64,000 bases of DNA from JANWYT01 sp034437555 (GTDB taxonomy: Bacteria; Chloroflexota; Anaerolineae; Aggregatilineales; Phototrophicaceae), in assembly GCA_034437555.1 (NCBI GenBank), contig DAOTTQ010000008.1, positions 62,001 to 126,000 of the forward strand, written 5' to 3'. A model generated the notes under the pieces. The model searched no databases, had not been told where the DNA came from, and saw nothing but the letters and a program-made list of their open reading frames with translations. Below, one piece after another: positions 8,304 through 16,568 of the stretch (the first letter of the stretch is position 1; every line of letters begins with the position of its first letter). The position numbers and the translations under genes were made by a program.

Positions 8304-9365
8304 TTACGATTCTATTTTTAGCGTAGATGTCGTTAGGTCTATGCCATCGCGTAGGGTTTTACGATACGCGGTTTCGATATAGTCAATTTCCATGCCCGCT
8401 TTTTCGTATAAGCGCACCGCACCCGTTAGGCTTGCGCCATCCACATGAAGCGTCATTTTGCGCTTGCCACGCTCCCATATGCCTGCGAAAGAGTGGCGCA
8501 ATACCGCCAATGCCAGCCCTTTCCCACGATACGCCCGCGTTGTCCCCAATGTCGTCACATAGCCCTGATTGGGTTCGCCCCACTCTTCAATACGACACAT
8601 GGAAAACGCCGCAATTGCGCCATTGCTACTGTCTATCACAAAATAGCACAGCGATGAGTCAAATTTAGAGTCGTTGTCATACCACTTGCGCAAATCTTCT
8701 ATCACGCGCTCTATTGGCTGTACCACAAAGCCCCAATGGTCTTGGAAGGAGTTCAGACGTGCTTCGGCATACACGGTTAATTCTTCGGGATAGTTAAAGG
8801 CGCGAATGTGAAAGCCTTCGGGCAAGGCTGGCACAGTGGGGTTGGTGTCATCAAAGTGAATTTTCATCCTGTAGAAGAAACGCGCCTTCTCAAAACCGTA
8901 TTCCTCCATAGTGGCAATGCGCTGTTTATCGGCGGCAAATGACCATAGCTCTAGTGTTACTTTGGCTTCGGGAGGGCATTTCTCAATAGCTTGGCGAGCA
9001 CGTGCTTCTGCCCACGTCATCATGGCGTGTTCTAGCCCTCTGCCACGATGCTCGGTGTGAATATCCATCACCATAAACACACGCACAGGAATTGCCGACG
9101 TATCAAATACCATCGCTTGGGCAATCATGCGCCCTTCAGGGTCAAAAATACAGCGCGTGGACGTTTCAACATTAAAGCGGGGGTCTGTGACCTCTTCTTT
9201 TACGTCGTCAATGCTGTGATTTGCATCAATGCCGTTATAGTGATTGCCCATATCCCACAGGGCTGCCATTTGCGCATAATCATCATCAGTGTATTGGATG
9301 GGGCGGATGCTATAGCCTTCATAGGTTTCGGGCAATATCACCTCTTGCAAGGTTTGTTCGGTCAT
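8304..9365 (-). CDS. Tandem GNAT-family N-acetyltransferase
   Basis: The 353-residue protein contains two GNAT folds. The first, about residues 15-170, has an acetyl-CoA loop EHRGRGLEHAMM near 105-116. The second, about 185-340, has TRAYRGKGLALAVL near 278-291 followed by the typical closing beta strand with YEKAGM. Both loops keep the R/Q-x-x-G-x-G/A pattern that holds the acetyl-CoA pyrophosphate. Such proteins transfer an acyl group to an amine in the cytoplasm; a two-domain layout is also known from mycothiol synthase, but nothing here identifies the substrate. It stands alone, convergent to the GTPase operon. Confidence 0.87.
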   Translation of the reverse strand: MTEQTLQEVILPETYEGYSIRPIQYTDDDYAQMAALWDMGNHYNGIDANHSIDDVKEEVTDPRFNVETSTRCIFDPEGRMIAQAMVFDTSAIPVRVFMVMDIHTEHRGRGLEHAMMTWAEARARQAIEKCPPEAKVTLELWSFAADKQRIATMEEYGFEKARFFYRMKIHFDDTNPTVPALPEGFHIRAFNYPEELTVYAEARLNSFQDHWGFVVQPIERVIEDLRKWYDNDSKFDSSLCYFVIDSSNGAIAAFSMCRIEEWGEPNQGYVTTLGTTRAYRGKGLALAVLRHSFAGIWERGKRKMTLHVDGASLTGAVRLYEKAGMEIDYIETAYRKTLRDGIDLTTSTLKIES

Positions 9366-9496
9366 TTTCGTTCGTCTCCTAACGGATTATCTGGTTTTGT
9401 GATGTACCAACGAAGGAAAGACAGACCATTGGCGAACTAGCACGTTCATAAATCACCTGTCTTAAAGGTTCAAAAGAGTTCATCATGTGTCATTGT

Positions 9497-9544
9497 GGGC
9501 TTTTTAAGGCTTTCTGTCAAGCCCTACCCATGAGGGGGCTTTTT
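9497..9544 (+). terminator. Terminator-like hairpin with competing upstream arm in the leader of the 9606 gene
   Basis: AAGCCC (9519-9524) pairs with GGGCTT (9536-9541), with additional CC/GG pairs inside and T residues after it, giving a plus-strand terminator. An earlier GGGCTT at 9497-9502 could pair with the same AAGCCC instead. No plus-strand gene ends here, because the flanking genes diverge, so it would act on the leader of the 9606 gene or end a short transcript. Confidence 0.45.
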
Positions 9545-9605
9545 AGGTATGATAAGGACGTTTTTGCCAACCTAATAGATTAAGCCAACTGGAGAAATTA
9601 CCACC

Positions 9606-10691
9606 ATGTCTTTACAAAAATCGAAGGCGAAACGTAACCGCCTGAACGTTTACTTAGGGTTTTTCTTGGTGTTTGTGTTGGCGGCAAGTGCGCTTGCGCC
9701 CCTTGTTCAAACCAGCCAGAACCAAGTGATTCCGCCCACACCCACCAACGCACCCCAACGCCCCACCCCCATTAGTGACCTAAGCACCATCACGTTTGAC
9801 ACCCAACATCAACACAAAACGGGTATCTTTAGCGTTAGTGTGCCTTCGGGTTGGGATACTGTCGCAGATACCAATAACGCCACTGAAGTACAAACGTCCA
9901 TGAGGAATAGCAACGCCCAATCCGTATTGGATGCCCGCGTCATTTCACCCCTTACGCCTGTAGAAAGCACTGACGACCTACAAGAGTTCTTTAACGCCGA
10001 GTGGCTGGGCAGTAGCTGGCGCGATTACACCACTTGGTCAGAAGTGGGGCGCAAAGTGGAAAATGACCGCCTCGTCATCGACTTTACGCTAGGGCGTGGC
10101 TTACAAAGTTTTATCGCTCGCCAAGTGTCTTACACAGACGGCGAATGGATTTACAATGTGCGCGTTATCACCCCCCCCGATTCTACCAATGTGGCGTTGC
10201 ATCTATTAGACAACACCCTAGAAAACTTTAAGCCTAATAACGCCCTTTACGGCGTGGCTTTTGATTGGTCAGGATTTGTAGACACCAACAACGGCGCACT
10301 GGTACGCTTCCCCAATAGCTGGCAAGTGGTAGATAGTGGCTTAAACGCCCCCACCAGCCTAAGTGGCGACGGCAACACCATTCGCATTGAACGCATTAGC
10401 CAAGCCATTGCCGATAGCACCGCCGCCCAACAGTGGGTTAGCGACAATGTCGCCAACGCTACCATAAGCGACGTAAGCGAGGTGAATAACTTTGGCACAA
10501 CAGGGTATCGTGTGGCATACCAAGTCAGTAACCTTGATGGCGACCTTGAAAGCGGTTTTGCGGTCATTTTGCCGGATGGCGATAGTGCCGTTATTGCAAA
10601 TGCGCGTGTACCACAAGCCAATGTTTCGCTAGAGAGCAACCCAAATTTGAACACAATTTTGAGCGAAATTACGCTATTGGCAAGTAACTAA
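9606..10691 (+). CDS. Membrane-anchored extracytoplasmic protein, family not recognised
   Basis: The 361-residue protein has a basic N-terminus, one hydrophobic segment at about residues 17-35 and a Pro/Thr-rich linker to about residue 60, so it is either secreted or tethered outside the membrane. The rest appears to hold two similar halves: FSVSVPSGWDTV near residue 80 and VRFPNSWQVVD near residue 234, each followed by mixed alpha/beta sequence. The opening of each half recalls PsbP/DUF1795-like proteins, but I cannot assign a family. GGAG 11 bp upstream supports the start. The macro-domain gene follows after 15 bp, so the two are probably cotranscribed. Confidence 0.75.
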   Translation: MSLQKSKAKRNRLNVYLGFFLVFVLAASALAPLVQTSQNQVIPPTPTNAPQRPTPISDLSTITFDTQHQHKTGIFSVSVPSGWDTVADTNNATEVQTSMRNSNAQSVLDARVISPLTPVESTDDLQEFFNAEWLGSSWRDYTTWSEVGRKVENDRLVIDFTLGRGLQSFIARQVSYTDGEWIYNVRVITPPDSTNVALHLLDNTLENFKPNNALYGVAFDWSGFVDTNNGALVRFPNSWQVVDSGLNAPTSLSGDGNTIRIERISQAIADSTAAQQWVSDNVANATISDVSEVNNFGTTGYRVAYQVSNLDGDLESGFAVILPDGDSAVIANARVPQANVSLESNPNLNTILSEITLLASN

Positions 10692-10706
10692 ATAAGGGCA
10701 AACCCC

Positions 10707-11612
10707 ATGATTACTACCCTATACGGCACACTGTTTACAAGCCCGGCGCATGTACTCATCAATCCCGTTAATACACACGGGAGCATGTCTAAGGGCATTG
10801 CACAAAAGTTTAAGCAGGCATTTCCGCCCATGTATGAGGCGTATCACGCGCTATGCCAAGCCGATAACTTTGATATTGGTAAGCTGTTGCTGTACAAGGG
10901 GGGTGAGAAGTGGGTACTTAACTTCCCCATCAAGAAGCACCCCAACGCCAAAGCCCGCCTAGAAAGCATTGAAGCGGGCTTACAAAAATTCGCCAGCGTC
11001 TATGCCGATGAGCAATTTGCCAGCGTGTCTTTTCCTGCGTTGGGGGTGGATGATGGGTTAACGTGGGACGAAGTGCGCCCCCTGATGGAATCGTATCTGC
11101 GCCCCTTGCCGATTATGGTCTACATCCACATCGATAAAGACCCTTATGCCGAACCGTTGCGGGCGGATGTGCTGGCGAAACGCCTAAATGGGCAAACGCA
11201 AGATGTGACGTTTGAAGCATTTTGGCGCAATATCGTTAATTTAGCCCGTAAAACACCCCAACATCATACACTAGGCGACACGCCCAAACCGTTTAGCGTG
11301 GCAGTACGTGATGAAGGCAAACGGCGCATTAGCCTTTCGCTATTGCCCGAAGGGGGCGAAAGCCACTTTTTACCGCAATCGGTGCTTAAAGACTTGTGGC
11401 AATATGTCCTCATGACGGGCTATAGCCTGCCCCAAAACCTACCCGATGGTTTGGATAGTGTGGGGGATATGGTGGTATCGTTTTTGTCTAAGCTAGATTA
11501 CTTACGCCCCATCATCATTCAGCCCGATGGGGGCGACAAGGTGATTGGCTTGCACTATGTACCACCCATTAGCCGTGGTGATAGTGTTGCGGTTACCCTA
11601 GAGCCTGCCTAA
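10707..11612 (+). CDS. Macro-domain protein (DarG-like)
   Basis: Residues 1-150 form a macro domain: VLINPVNTHGSMSKGIAQKFKQAFP (about 16-40) is the ADP-ribose-binding loop pattern typical of DarG-type macro domains, and FPALGVDDG near 110-118 is the second loop. DarG removes ADP-ribose from DNA and neutralises the toxin DarT. A second domain of about 130 residues (about 165-295) ends the protein, as in DarG, but I cannot confirm homology there. No DarT-like gene lies next to it; upstream is a secreted protein of unknown family and downstream is the convergent rsmG, whose end overlaps by 4 bp. It may be a stand-alone de-ADP-ribosylase. ADP-ribose binding is well supported; the substrate is not. 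Confidence 0.8.
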   Translation: MITTLYGTLFTSPAHVLINPVNTHGSMSKGIAQKFKQAFPPMYEAYHALCQADNFDIGKLLLYKGGEKWVLNFPIKKHPNAKARLESIEAGLQKFASVYADEQFASVSFPALGVDDGLTWDEVRPLMESYLRPLPIMVYIHIDKDPYAEPLRADVLAKRLNGQTQDVTFEAFWRNIVNLARKTPQHHTLGDTPKPFSVAVRDEGKRRISLSLLPEGGESHFLPQSVLKDLWQYVLMTGYSLPQNLPDGLDSVGDMVVSFLSKLDYLRPIIIQPDGGDKVIGLHYVPPISRGDSVAVTLEPA

Positions 11613-12319
11613 AAACCGATGGGTTTCTTAGCGGGTAAGCCGGCTTTGCGGGGATAGGTCTTGGGGGTTTTTTCTAGTTTTTCTACGGTAATTAAATAGT
11701 GGTCGTCCTCCACAAACGGCAATTGCACCGTTACAGGGGGCTTTACATCACCATGCAAAATAAACAGCGCACGTTTAGAATCTTCAATTTCTTCTAGGGC
11801 GGTTGCGCCCTTCATGGCAATGCAAAAACCGCCTATTTTTGCTAACGGCAGCATATACTCCAGCAAAACAGGCAAGCGTGCCACTGCCCGCGCCAACACC
11901 ACATCATACATCCCACGATGCGCCACATCTTGCCCGGCATCCTCTGCGCGTGCATGAAGCGTTTTCGCGTTCTTTAAGCCCAAAGTATCGATGACATGCT
12001 GAATAAACGTGAGTTTTTTGCCTGTGGCTTCCATCAAGGTGACATGCACCTGCGGAAACAAAATTGCAAGGGGCAAGCCCGGAAAGCCCGCACCTGTTCC
12101 CACGTCAATGAGTTTATCGCCTGCATCAAAGCCAATCACTTGCACCACCGTGAGCGAGTCTAAAAAGTGCCGAATGGCAATGCCTTGGGGGTCGGTAATT
12201 GCCGTCAGGTTAATGCGCGTGTTCCAGTCTTGAAGCTCGCTAGAATAGGATTCAAACTGTGTCACTTGCTCATCGGTGAGGCTAATATTGAGGAGTTGTT
12301 GGGTGTGTTCTTTTAGCAT
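11609..12319 (-). CDS. rsmG: 16S rRNA (guanine-527-N7)-methyltransferase RsmG
   Basis: The 236-residue protein carries the RsmG signature: NLTAITDPQGIAIRHFLDSL near residues 38-57, then the SAM-binding motif LIDVGTGAGFPGLPLAI at about 69-85, and VLARAVARLPVL near 140-151. It methylates N7 of G527 in 16S rRNA using S-adenosylmethionine. Length and motif order match the family. It is monocistronic as far as can be seen; its 3' end overlaps the convergent macro-domain gene by 4 bp. Confidence 0.96.
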   Translation of the reverse strand: MLKEHTQQLLNISLTDEQVTQFESYSSELQDWNTRINLTAITDPQGIAIRHFLDSLTVVQVIGFDAGDKLIDVGTGAGFPGLPLAILFPQVHVTLMEATGKKLTFIQHVIDTLGLKNAKTLHARAEDAGQDVAHRGMYDVVLARAVARLPVLLEYMLPLAKIGGFCIAMKGATALEEIEDSKRALFILHGDVKPPVTVQLPFVEDDHYLITVEKLEKTPKTYPRKAGLPAKKPIGF

Positions 12320-12354
12320 AAGGCTTCTTTAATGAGCATCTTAAATAGGTAAAA

Positions 12355-12372
12355 GGGGGAACAATGTCCCCC
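12355..12372 (-). terminator. Rho-independent terminator of the 12402 gene
   Basis: On the minus strand GGGGGA pairs with TCCCCC around a 6-base loop and is followed by TTTT, 29 bp past the stop codon of the secreted-protein gene. Confidence 0.7.
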
Positions 12373-12401
12373 ATCATCATAAGGTATTGTTTTACGGGTG
12401 C

Positions 12402-13505
12402 TTATGGGGCAACAGGCAAGCGATGGGTGACGGCTGTGCCATAGGGATTGGCTTCTATGTTAAAGACACAAAACCCTGTCACTACTTCGTTTTCTGTAGC
12501 GGGACCAAAATCGTCATAGCCATCGGTAATGGCTTGTAGCCATGTTGCGCGATAGTTAATGCGATACAAGCCGGGCTTCCACCCACTGCCCATATTGACC
12601 GTGTAGAATGTCCAATAATTGCCATCTTCAAGCCGAGCAATGGGGCTAACTTGCACGCTCTGGAAGAATTGTCCGGGCGCACCCAACATTTCAATTTGAA
12701 CGACATATTGTACTTGGGCTTGGTGGTCACGCACTTGGGCAGCCGTTTTTGCAAACCAAGACCAAAAGACCGTTAGATTGTCGGTATCAAAGAGTCTGCC
12801 GGGGTTTGCGCCTGCAAATTGGTCACATTCGGCAAAAATCAAGCCCACATCGCCAACGCGCCCTATTTCACGCACATTTAGGCTGGGGCGTGCGCCAATT
12901 TGTACTACACCTTCTCGGGGCTGGGCAAAAACGCGGTTTAGATAGCCACCACCAGGTTTTAGCACATTGCTACGGCTAATTACTTCGCCCACGTTGGCGG
13001 TAACGGTTTGCCCTGTAGTGGGGTTAATGGCTGTGCCTGTGCCTGTTGTGCCTGTCCCCGCCACTGTTGTGGCAACCGTGCCATAGGCAGGCGTAATGCA
13101 GGTGTCATACACATCATCTTGAATGGTGCTGTATAAGCTAGAAGTGGGGTCACTTTCGCGGGCAATGCTAATTTTAAGGCTGGCAAATTGTCCGATGCCT
13201 AGCACTTGTCCACTGGGGTAATTTAGCACTTGGCTGACTTGGAATGTGCCGTTTACGGGTACGCGAATGAGGTCACTAAGAGCCACACCACGCGCCCCCG
13301 TTTCACGGTACATCTGAATGTAAATGTCATAATTGGCTTGCATTGTGCCAGTCAAGTCCACAACACCGCGATTATCACACGCCGAAAAGAGCCAATTGAT
13401 GTTTGAAGTAGGTGCGCTTTCTGTGGCGGTGGTGGTGGTTTGCGCCCACACACTCACGCTCATCATCAGGACGCATAGGGCTAGTGTATAACGGAATAAC
13501 TTCAT
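12402..13505 (-). CDS. Secreted protein, family not recognised
   Basis: The 367-residue protein begins with a clear signal peptide (MKLFRYTLALCVLMMSVSVWAQ, cleavage expected after VWA). The mature part is beta-rich and contains two similar stretches that mention a CDNRG or CDQFAG cysteine after LFSA or LIFAE, around residues 42-48 and 229-235. This suggests a duplicated extracellular domain. A low-complexity Thr/Gly linker (about residues 147-165) lies between the halves. No enzymatic motif is seen. It has its own terminator and no close same-strand neighbour. Confidence 0.75.
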   Translation of the reverse strand: MKLFRYTLALCVLMMSVSVWAQTTTTATESAPTSNINWLFSACDNRGVVDLTGTMQANYDIYIQMYRETGARGVALSDLIRVPVNGTFQVSQVLNYPSGQVLGIGQFASLKISIARESDPTSSLYSTIQDDVYDTCITPAYGTVATTVAGTGTTGTGTAINPTTGQTVTANVGEVISRSNVLKPGGGYLNRVFAQPREGVVQIGARPSLNVREIGRVGDVGLIFAECDQFAGANPGRLFDTDNLTVFWSWFAKTAAQVRDHQAQVQYVVQIEMLGAPGQFFQSVQVSPIARLEDGNYWTFYTVNMGSGWKPGLYRINYRATWLQAITDGYDDFGPATENEVVTGFCVFNIEANPYGTAVTHRLPVAP

Positions 13506-13604
13506 GGGGCGTTTCCCTTTCTGTGACAGACTTACATCTTATACCTTACAGTTTAGCCTAAAACGCCTTATTTTAGCACCCTCTTTTTCCTACGATTGCC
13601 CTGT

Positions 13605-13958
13605 TTAACGCCGTTTAACAATTTCGCCATCACTAGACAAGCCATAGCCCGTTTCTATTTCTTCGCTTAGGCGGTCACGCAGGTCATCGAGTTCTTCATC
13701 ACTAAGGCGGTCTAGGAGGCGATTAATTTTATCGCCACTTTTGCGCTTACTGGCGCTTTCTTCTGTGCTTTTAGTGTCCGATTCACCCCAATTTGCGGTA
13801 AACCCAATGCCCCCCAGCATAAACGCCCCCAAAAAGAACAAAATTATGTAATCACCAAAATTAGAAAGCCCCGAAGCGATGATGAGCGTAATCATTACGC
13901 CCGCAAAGCCCCCTACCACAATTAGCAAAGAAATAATGCGTGCTAAACTGTTTCCCAT
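13605..13958 (-). CDS. Small two-helix membrane protein
   Basis: The 117-residue protein starts MGNSLARIISLL; GAGGG about 8 bp upstream of this ATG supports the start. Two membrane helices lie at about residues 6-30 and 34-56, followed by a charged tail with DRLSDEELDDLRDRLSEE, a predicted acidic amphipathic helix. No family is recognised. The frame is open further upstream across the tRNA-Leu gene, but that extension is not credible as protein. Confidence 0.7.
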   Translation of the reverse strand: MGNSLARIISLLIVVGGFAGVMITLIIASGLSNFGDYIILFFLGAFMLGGIGFTANWGESDTKSTEESASKRKSGDKINRLLDRLSDEELDDLRDRLSEEIETGYGLSSDGEIVKRR

Positions 13959-14050
13959 CCCAAATACCCTCACTTGATTGATATAGCGAAACGCTATTAA
14001 AACACTTTTTACTATACGTGAAAACGTCTTGTTTTGTTCCAGAAATGCAA

Positions 14051-14076
14051 AAAGCGACAGCCTAAGCCATCGCTTT
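14051..14076 (-). terminator. Hairpin downstream of tRNA-Leu
   Basis: AAAGCGA and TCGCTTT pair over 7 bp with a 12-base loop, 8 bp past the 3' end of the tRNA. On the minus strand the stem runs into a short T tract. Confidence 0.6.
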
Positions 14077-14084
14077 GTGTGTGT

Positions 14085-14164
14085 GGGGCGGGCGGGAGTC
14101 GAACCCGCACTCCTTGCGGAAACCGCTTTTAAGGCGGTCGTGTCTGCCATTTCACCACCGCCCC
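14085..14164 (-). tRNA. tRNA-Leu (anticodon TAA)
   Basis: On the minus strand an 80-nt cloverleaf is seen: acceptor stem GGGGCGG/CCGCCCC, anticodon stem ACCGC/GCGGT around the loop CTTAAAA, a variable arm longer than five bases, and T arm GCGGG-TTCGACT-CCCGC. The anticodon TAA and long variable arm identify a class II leucine tRNA reading UUA (and UUG by wobble). The 3' CCA is not encoded. Confidence 0.96.
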
Positions 14165-14222
14165 ACTTCAAGCGGTTATTGTAACAAGAATCACGGGCTT
14201 TCGTCAACCCGATAATGTGCGT

Positions 14223-15302
14223 TTAACCGCTGTGTCTAAACACCAAAATATCGCCGTTTTGCACGACATAATCTTTAGATTCTAGGCGCATCTTGCCCAA
14301 CGCCTTTACTGCTTTTTCGCTACCGGCTTCTGCCATGATGTCATAAGGAATCACTTCGGCACGAATAAAGCCGTTTTGAATGTCGGTATGGATTGCACCC
14401 GCCGCTTCCCAAGCATTTGCACCCTTAGGAATACTCCATGCGCGGCACTCTTTATCGCCCGCCGTCAAAAACGAATGAATCCCTAGCAATTCGTAGCTTA
14501 GCTTAATCACTTTAGACGCGCTTAGCTCCGATACGCCGTATTCTTCCATAAACATCTCGGCATCCTCGGCAGAAAGCTGTGCCAATTCGGCTTCTAGGGC
14601 GGCTTGCAGGGCAATGTGTCGGGCGTGGCTATAGCTGTACTTTACTTCACGGTCGCCTTCGCTTACTTCATCGCCAAGGTTAATGACCATCAGTACAGGC
14701 TTAAGCGTTAAAAAGCCAAAACCGCCAATCATCTTTAGTTCTTCGGGCGTAAATTCAAGGTCACGCAAGGGCTTGGACGCATCAAGCTGGGCTTTAACGC
14801 GCTCTAGGATAGGCTGTTCATCTAGCAAGTTTTGGTCTACACGCTTGCCCTTCACCCGAATATCATGGTTTAGGCGGTCTAGGCGAGCTTCTACGGCGAG
14901 AATATCAATCAGCAAAAACTCGCTGTCAATAATCTCAAGGTCGCGTTGGGGGTCGATTGTCACATACGGATGTGGCACAGTGTCGCTTCTAAACGCACGA
15001 ATAACATGGACGAAGCCGTCTACTTGTTGGAGGGCGTTTCTAAATTGCCCACTCAGTCCGCCTTGTCCAATGCCCTTGTCTAGCCCGCCTATGTCCACAT
15101 AGGTAATAGTGGCATAGGTTTTCTTCTTGGTTTCATACATCACGCCAAGTTTATCCACGCGCTCATCGGGTACACTGACGACGGCGGTATTGATCTCAAA
15201 TTGTCCGCTAGAAACGGCACTTGTGGGCAAACTAGACCCCGTAAGCGCGTTAAAGAGCGTGGTTTTTCCACAGTTGGGCAAGCCAATAATCCCAAGTCGC
15301 AT
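14223..15302 (-). CDS. ychF: YchF/Obg-family translation-associated ATPase
   Basis: The 359-residue protein opens with a P-loop GLPNCGKTT (residues 7-15) and ends with a TGS-like domain containing CRAWSIPKGANAWEAAGAIHTD and DYVVQNGDILVF. These are hallmarks of YchF, a conserved ribosome-associated P-loop protein that prefers ATP because its guanine-specificity motif is altered; here that position reads VINLGDE rather than NKxD, consistent with ATP use. A coiled-coil hairpin is expected in the middle (about residues 135-205). Length fits the family. It follows no close same-strand gene, and the tRNA-Leu gene lies 58 bp downstream on the same strand. Confidence 0.95.
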   Translation of the reverse strand: MRLGIIGLPNCGKTTLFNALTGSSLPTSAVSSGQFEINTAVVSVPDERVDKLGVMYETKKKTYATITYVDIGGLDKGIGQGGLSGQFRNALQQVDGFVHVIRAFRSDTVPHPYVTIDPQRDLEIIDSEFLLIDILAVEARLDRLNHDIRVKGKRVDQNLLDEQPILERVKAQLDASKPLRDLEFTPEELKMIGGFGFLTLKPVLMVINLGDEVSEGDREVKYSYSHARHIALQAALEAELAQLSAEDAEMFMEEYGVSELSASKVIKLSYELLGIHSFLTAGDKECRAWSIPKGANAWEAAGAIHTDIQNGFIRAEVIPYDIMAEAGSEKAVKALGKMRLESKDYVVQNGDILVFRHSG

Positions 15303-15416
15303 AATTTATCCTGTTTATCTCTCGTTTGATGTGTTTCGCAAATGGGACTTCATTCTAGCCGTATCTACGCCTGCTGGCAATAATCATCATTTATAACACA
15401 TGCCCACGCGCCTTAC

Positions 15417-16568
15417 TTACTGCGTGCAAATGCCACCCAGCAACGCCTCGCCGACGGCTTTGCCTATCAGGTCATTGCCTGCTTGGTTGGCGTGCGTGTC
15501 ATACACATGATAAAGCAACGCGCCCTCCTGCGCCGCTTGCGTAAAGATGGGCGTAAGGTCAAGCACCGCCAAGCCTTCTTGTTCGGCGCGTTCTACCACT
15601 GCCACATTCACATTTTTTAGGCGTGGCGCAAGCGTTTCATAGGTGGTAGTGGGGTCGGGTTCAGAGCCTAGTCGCCCATTATCACGTAAAAACTGCCGAA
15701 AGGGGGTATCAAAGATGGGGGCGCGTTCTTCTAAAGTAAGCAACGTTACATAGATATGTTCTTTAGACGGAATATACGCCATGACGACGCACGCCTCCCC
15801 TGCGACTTCTTTAATATCGCGCCATGCTAAAGCAATTTGCTCTAGTTGCCACGATTGGGCAATATCCGCAAGTTCTACGTTTAGCCCCCACAGAAAGCCC
15901 TCTAAGAACGTCATAGGCGTGGTTTTCCCGTTGAGAGTTAGGTTAAGGGGGTATTTATAGCGCGGTTGTGGCGTGTGGACAAATTGCCAAAAGGTATTAT
16001 CGCGCACCGTCTCTTGCCCCGTCACTTCTAGGGGAGGCTTAAAATCTGTCCAGTAATAAGATTCGGCATTAGAAACGTCGTTGCCCTCAAAAAACGCCAC
16101 AACCACATAGTCCATGCTTTGGTCATTGGCATAAGTTTTCATGATGAGGGCTTCTTCTATCATGCCATAGCCACGCACGCCCAAGTTCCGCACACTTAAG
16201 CCCGTCTCGTTTGCCAAAACATCCGTCCACGGGATAGCGACGGTATACGCTTCGGTAAAAGAATCGCCCAGTGCAATCACTTGATAGCGTTCTGCGGGCT
16301 TTTGTGGCGCGCGAAAGCCGTCAGCGTCATAAAGAGGGATATACTCGCTGATAATTTCATAGGGGTTGGGGGGTGGCGCGGTAATTTGCCCCTGATACGT
16401 AAAGCTATCACCCATGCCCGCATAAAAGCGGATGGGCAAGGGCATCCCTAAGAGGGCTTGTGCTTGCCTGATGGTATTCGGGCGGAGGACTTCTAGCAAT
16501 AGCACCGCTATAAGGGTGGTGACAAGAGCAATGGCAAGATTAATCGCGACCGATTTAAGTTGTTTCAC
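15417..16568 (-). CDS. Membrane-anchored SGNH/GDSL hydrolase-like protein
   Basis: The 383-residue protein has one N-terminal membrane helix (about residues 9-27), then an SGNH fold. Block I is IALGDSFTEAY with the candidate nucleophile Ser103, a Gly in VRGYGM near 131-136 fits block II, FFEGNDV with Asn fits block III, and DTHANQAG near the C-terminus supplies the Asp-His pair of block V. Such enzymes remove or transfer acetyl or acyl groups on polysaccharides or lipids; the AlgX/AlgJ-like layout suggests a role outside the membrane. Its start overlaps the end of the YfhO gene by 14 bp, so the two are translated together. Confidence 0.82.
   Translation of the reverse strand: MKQLKSVAINLAIALVTTLIAVLLLEVLRPNTIRQAQALLGMPLPIRFYAGMGDSFTYQGQITAPPPNPYEIISEYIPLYDADGFRAPQKPAERYQVIALGDSFTEAYTVAIPWTDVLANETGLSVRNLGVRGYGMIEEALIMKTYANDQSMDYVVVAFFEGNDVSNAESYYWTDFKPPLEVTGQETVRDNTFWQFVHTPQPRYKYPLNLTLNGKTTPMTFLEGFLWGLNVELADIAQSWQLEQIALAWRDIKEVAGEACVVMAYIPSKEHIYVTLLTLEERAPIFDTPFRQFLRDNGRLGSEPDPTTTYETLAPRLKNVNVAVVERAEQEGLAVLDLTPIFTQAAQEGALLYHVYDTHANQAGNDLIGKAVGEALLGGICTQ

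Noticed and set aside
10707..11612. DarTG toxin-antitoxin pair
   Set aside because: The upstream gene is a secreted protein with no ADP-ribosyltransferase motif, and no other candidate lies next to the macro gene.
13959..14207. N-terminal extension of the 13605-13958 membrane-protein frame
   Set aside because: The extension is translated straight through the tRNA-Leu gene and its terminator; the internal ATG at 13958 has a good ribosome-binding site.
16395..16415. First GDSF motif of the SGNH protein (residue 53) as the catalytic site
   Set aside because: It lies right after the membrane helix and is not preceded by a hydrophobic beta strand; the second GDSF at residue 101 has the right context (VIALGDSFTEAY).
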